Assembly: GCF_016649425.1 (NCBI RefSeq)
Contig: NZ_JADRCR010000013.1
Location: forward strand, 18,237 to 82,236
From: Limnobaculum allomyrinae
GTDB lineage: Bacteria; Pseudomonadota; Gammaproteobacteria; Enterobacterales; Enterobacteriaceae
DNA length: 64,000 nucleotides
Direction of reading: 5' to 3'
Of this stretch, positions 62,227 to 64,000 are shown one piece after another. Each line of letters begins with the position of its first letter. Position 1 is the stretch's first letter. Under the pieces are notes generated by a model that was given only the letters and a program-made list of their open reading frames with translations, ran no database searches and was not told the DNA's origin. Both the position numbers and the translations under genes were made by a program.

Positions 62227-64000
62227 TTACTTAGGTGAAGTAACGCCCACAATCCGAATGTTATAGATAATAGTAGATCCCGGTGGAATTAGCGGGGCCA
62301 GTCCCCGATCGCCATAGGCTAACTCTGGCGGTACCACAAGGGTCATACTACCATGGTCACGCAATCGGGCCAGCGCGGCTTTGAATACCGGCGGATATTT
62401 AGACAACGGCTGCGTTACATAGCGACGTTGAACGTCCATATCTTCGATAACGGTACCATCAACCAGACTCTCTTTTACTGCGATCATGATATTGGCATTA
62501 TCAGGGATCTTATTATCCCCACCGTATTCAATACGGTAATGGAAGCCCGCAGGATCTTTATTCACCTGAGGTTTTGCAGCAAACTCTTTCTGATACTGTT
62601 TTCCGCTTTTTTCTGCCTCTTGCTTTTTCGCCAACATATTACGGCGAATGGTATCACTGACTTTATTCAAACTATCCATCAGAACACCACGGTCTACCTG
62701 TAGCTGCTGTTTAACTGTATCGACCAAACCCAGCAACGCCCAGTTAGTATTAACACTCAACCCCAGCTCCGCGTTTTCTGTTAATGAATCCTGAACTTTA
62801 TCCCCCAATTGCATGCCCAAAGCATAAGCAATCAGTTCATCTTCTTTCTTAGGAATAGTTGGTTTATCACCCGGGGCTTTTGCTTCAACGGATTCAGATG
62901 CTGAAACCGTTTGTTTTCCCTGCAATGCTTTCAGTTGTGTCTGGGCTGCCTTTAATTCATTTTCTAACTCTGTCACCTGTTTATTGGCGACCTCACCTGG
63001 TTTACCCACTGCGCCACTGACTGATGGTGGTTGAGCAATAAGTTGTTTATTAAACACCGCTAACAGCTCTTGTCCGGCAATTTGCTGTTTAACCAACGCA
63101 TCCGCACGATTCTTCTGTTGTTCATGCTGTGACTTTTCTTCTGCTAACTGGGCTTTTAATGCTTCAATCTCCTTAAGGGGCTGAGTTGCTGCCAGTTGCT
63201 GTTTAGATTGCTCTTCGGTATTTAGCGCTGGCGTAACCTTCGCTTCTGCCAACTGTTTTTCCAGAACAGAAATCTTCTGCTGTTGTTCAGCGGTTAATAC
63301 CTGCTGTTTCGCTAACTCTCCTGCGCTGGTTTGTAGTTTTTCGCGCTGGGCTTTCTCTTCGGCCAGCTGTTTTTCCAGATCGGTGATTTGCTTCAGCTGT
63401 CCGGCAAATGCCAGTTGCTGTTTTTTCTGCTCTTCACTGCTATTACCTTGCAGTATTTCCCGCTGAGCTTTCTCTCCTGTCAGTTGCTTTTCTAATGCAG
63501 CAATTTGTGCCAGTTGAGTAACAGAAACAGTCTGTTGTTTCTTCTGCTCTTCTGTACTGCTATTTTGCAACTTCTCACGCTGTATTTTCTCTTCCGCCAG
63601 TTGCTTTTCCAGCGTTGCAATTTGATTTACCTGCGCGACTGATGCGGTTTGCTGCTTTTTCAGCTCTTCGGCGCTGATGCCCTGCTGTTTGTCATGCTGG
63701 GCTTTGGATTCTGCCAGCTGTTTTTCCAGCGCGGCTATCTGCTTCGCCTGAGCCGCTGCCGCGGTTTGCTGCTTTTTCAGCTCTTCGGTGCTGCTGCCCT
63801 GCTGTTTGTCATGCTGGGCTTTGGATTCTGCCAGCTGTTTTTCCAGTGCGGCTATCTGCTTCACCTGAGCCGCTGCGGCGGTTTGCTGCTTTTTCAGCTC
63901 TTCGGCGCTGATGCCCTGCTGTTTGTCATGCTGGGCTTTGGATTCTGCCAGCTGTTTTTCCAGCGCGGCTATCTGCTTCGCCTGAGCCGCTGCCGCGGTT
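62227..64000 (-). CDS. FKBP-type prolyl isomerase with a long coiled-coil repeat region (5' end outside)
   Basis: The frame is open through the right edge; about 590 residues are visible. The C-terminal FKBP domain (last 105 residues or so) has DGTVIEDMDVQRRY, LRDHGSMTLVVPPELAYGDRG and PPGSTIIYNIRIVGV. Before it is an FKBP_N/Mip-type dimerisation region (DELIAYALGMQLGDKVQDSL). Upstream is a run of about nine or more 39-residue repeats of the type KQIAALEKQLAESKAQHDKQ plus QGxSxEELKKQQTAAAAQ, forming a long coiled coil. FkpA- and Mip-type relatives are periplasmic or surface chaperones, but a coil this long is unusual. The signal peptide must lie beyond the window. Confidence 0.85.
   Translation of the reverse strand, partial: TAAAAQAKQIAALEKQLAESKAQHDKQQGISAEELKKQQTAAAAQVKQIAALEKQLAESKAQHDKQQGSSTEELKKQQTAAAAQAKQIAALEKQLAESKAQHDKQQGISAEELKKQQTASVAQVNQIATLEKQLAEEKIQREKLQNSSTEEQKKQQTVSVTQLAQIAALEKQLTGEKAQREILQGNSSEEQKKQQLAFAGQLKQITDLEKQLAEEKAQREKLQTSAGELAKQQVLTAEQQQKISVLEKQLAEAKVTPALNTEEQSKQQLAATQPLKEIEALKAQLAEEKSQHEQQKNRADALVKQQIAGQELLAVFNKQLIAQPPSVSGAVGKPGEVANKQVTELENELKAAQTQLKALQGKQTVSASESVEAKAPGDKPTIPKKEDELIAYALGMQLGDKVQDSLTENAELGLSVNTNWALLGLVDTVKQQLQVDRGVLMDSLNKVSDTIRRNMLAKKQEAEKSGKQYQKEFAAKPQVNKDPAGFHYRIEYGGDNKIPDNANIMIAVKESLVDGTVIEDMDVQRRYVTQPLSKYPPVFKAALARLRDHGSMTLVVPPELAYGDRGLAPLIPPGSTIIYNIRIVGVTSPK
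63648..64000 (-). repeat. 117-bp tandem repeats in the FKBP gene
   Basis: Units begin at 63648, 63765 and 63882 (117-base period, 39 codons). The first and third are identical over 117 bases; the middle one differs at five positions. The array continues past the window edge. More diverged units of the same period extend toward about 62950. Confidence 0.9.

Overview
The window reads as chromosome of a gram-negative gammaproteobacterium of the order Enterobacterales. Block order and protein lengths (argE with argCBGH divergent, ppc, metF, metLB/metJ, rpmE, priA, cytR, ftsN, hslVU, menA, rraA, zapB, glpFKX, pyrE-rph, yicC) match that order. A 406-residue ArgG inside an argCBGH cluster resembles Yersinia, Serratia and Budviciaceae-type genomes more than E. 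coli. The genus cannot be fixed from the sequence alone. No rRNA, tRNA, CRISPR array or complete insertion sequence was recognised.

Layout. 1-2.4 kb: the 3' end of a trimeric autotransporter adhesin (TAA) followed by a lipoprotein. 2.5-5.0 kb: a DUF4056 lipoprotein and an Ail/OmpX-type barrel. 5.0-11.1 kb: arginine biosynthesis, argHGBC leftward and argE rightward, from a shared control region with two well-formed ARG boxes. 11.3-21.2 kb: ppc, two small exported proteins, the methionine genes metF, metL, metB and metJ with tandem MET boxes, and rpmE. 21.4-31.1 kb: priA, cytR, ftsN, hslVU (with a near-consensus heat-shock promoter), menA, rraA, an AraC/GyrI-type regulator and zapB. 31.6-38.9 kb: glpFKX, a WG-repeat exported protein, pyrE-rph and yicC.

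38.9-53.6 kb is accessory. It holds (a) a LysR regulator, a DcuC-like C4-dicarboxylate carrier and a fumarate-releasing-type lyase, with a CRP/FNR-like palindrome between the divergent genes; (b) an AT-rich island at 43.6-47.5 kb with an Arc-like regulator, two tiny overlapping genes, an orphan YefM-type antitoxin with its TGTACA operator, and a three-gene run ending in an AbiEii-type nucleotidyltransferase translationally overlapped with an uncharacterised 195-residue partner; (c) a sugar-acid catabolic cluster: zinc dehydrogenase, SDR dehydrogenase, FadR-type GntR regulator, ManD/RspA-type dehydratase and MHS-type transporter, with palindromic operators.

53.6-64 kb: small envelope proteins (including a 53-residue DUF1328 membrane protein), then a second TAA locus. 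Its TAA gene is split by a frameshift exactly at three tandem copies of a pentanucleotide. Downstream on the same strand lie an OmpA/SmpA lipoprotein and a paralogue of the lipoprotein that follows the first TAA. Upstream lie a winged-helix regulator and a ToxR-like plus FidL-like pair, which recalls MarT-FidL control of the autotransporter MisL in Salmonella. The window ends inside an FKBP-type prolyl isomerase with a long 39-residue-repeat coiled-coil region encoded by near-identical 117-bp tandem repeats. The best candidates for a little-described system are this TAA, companion and regulator locus, and the AbiEii-type pair with its partner.
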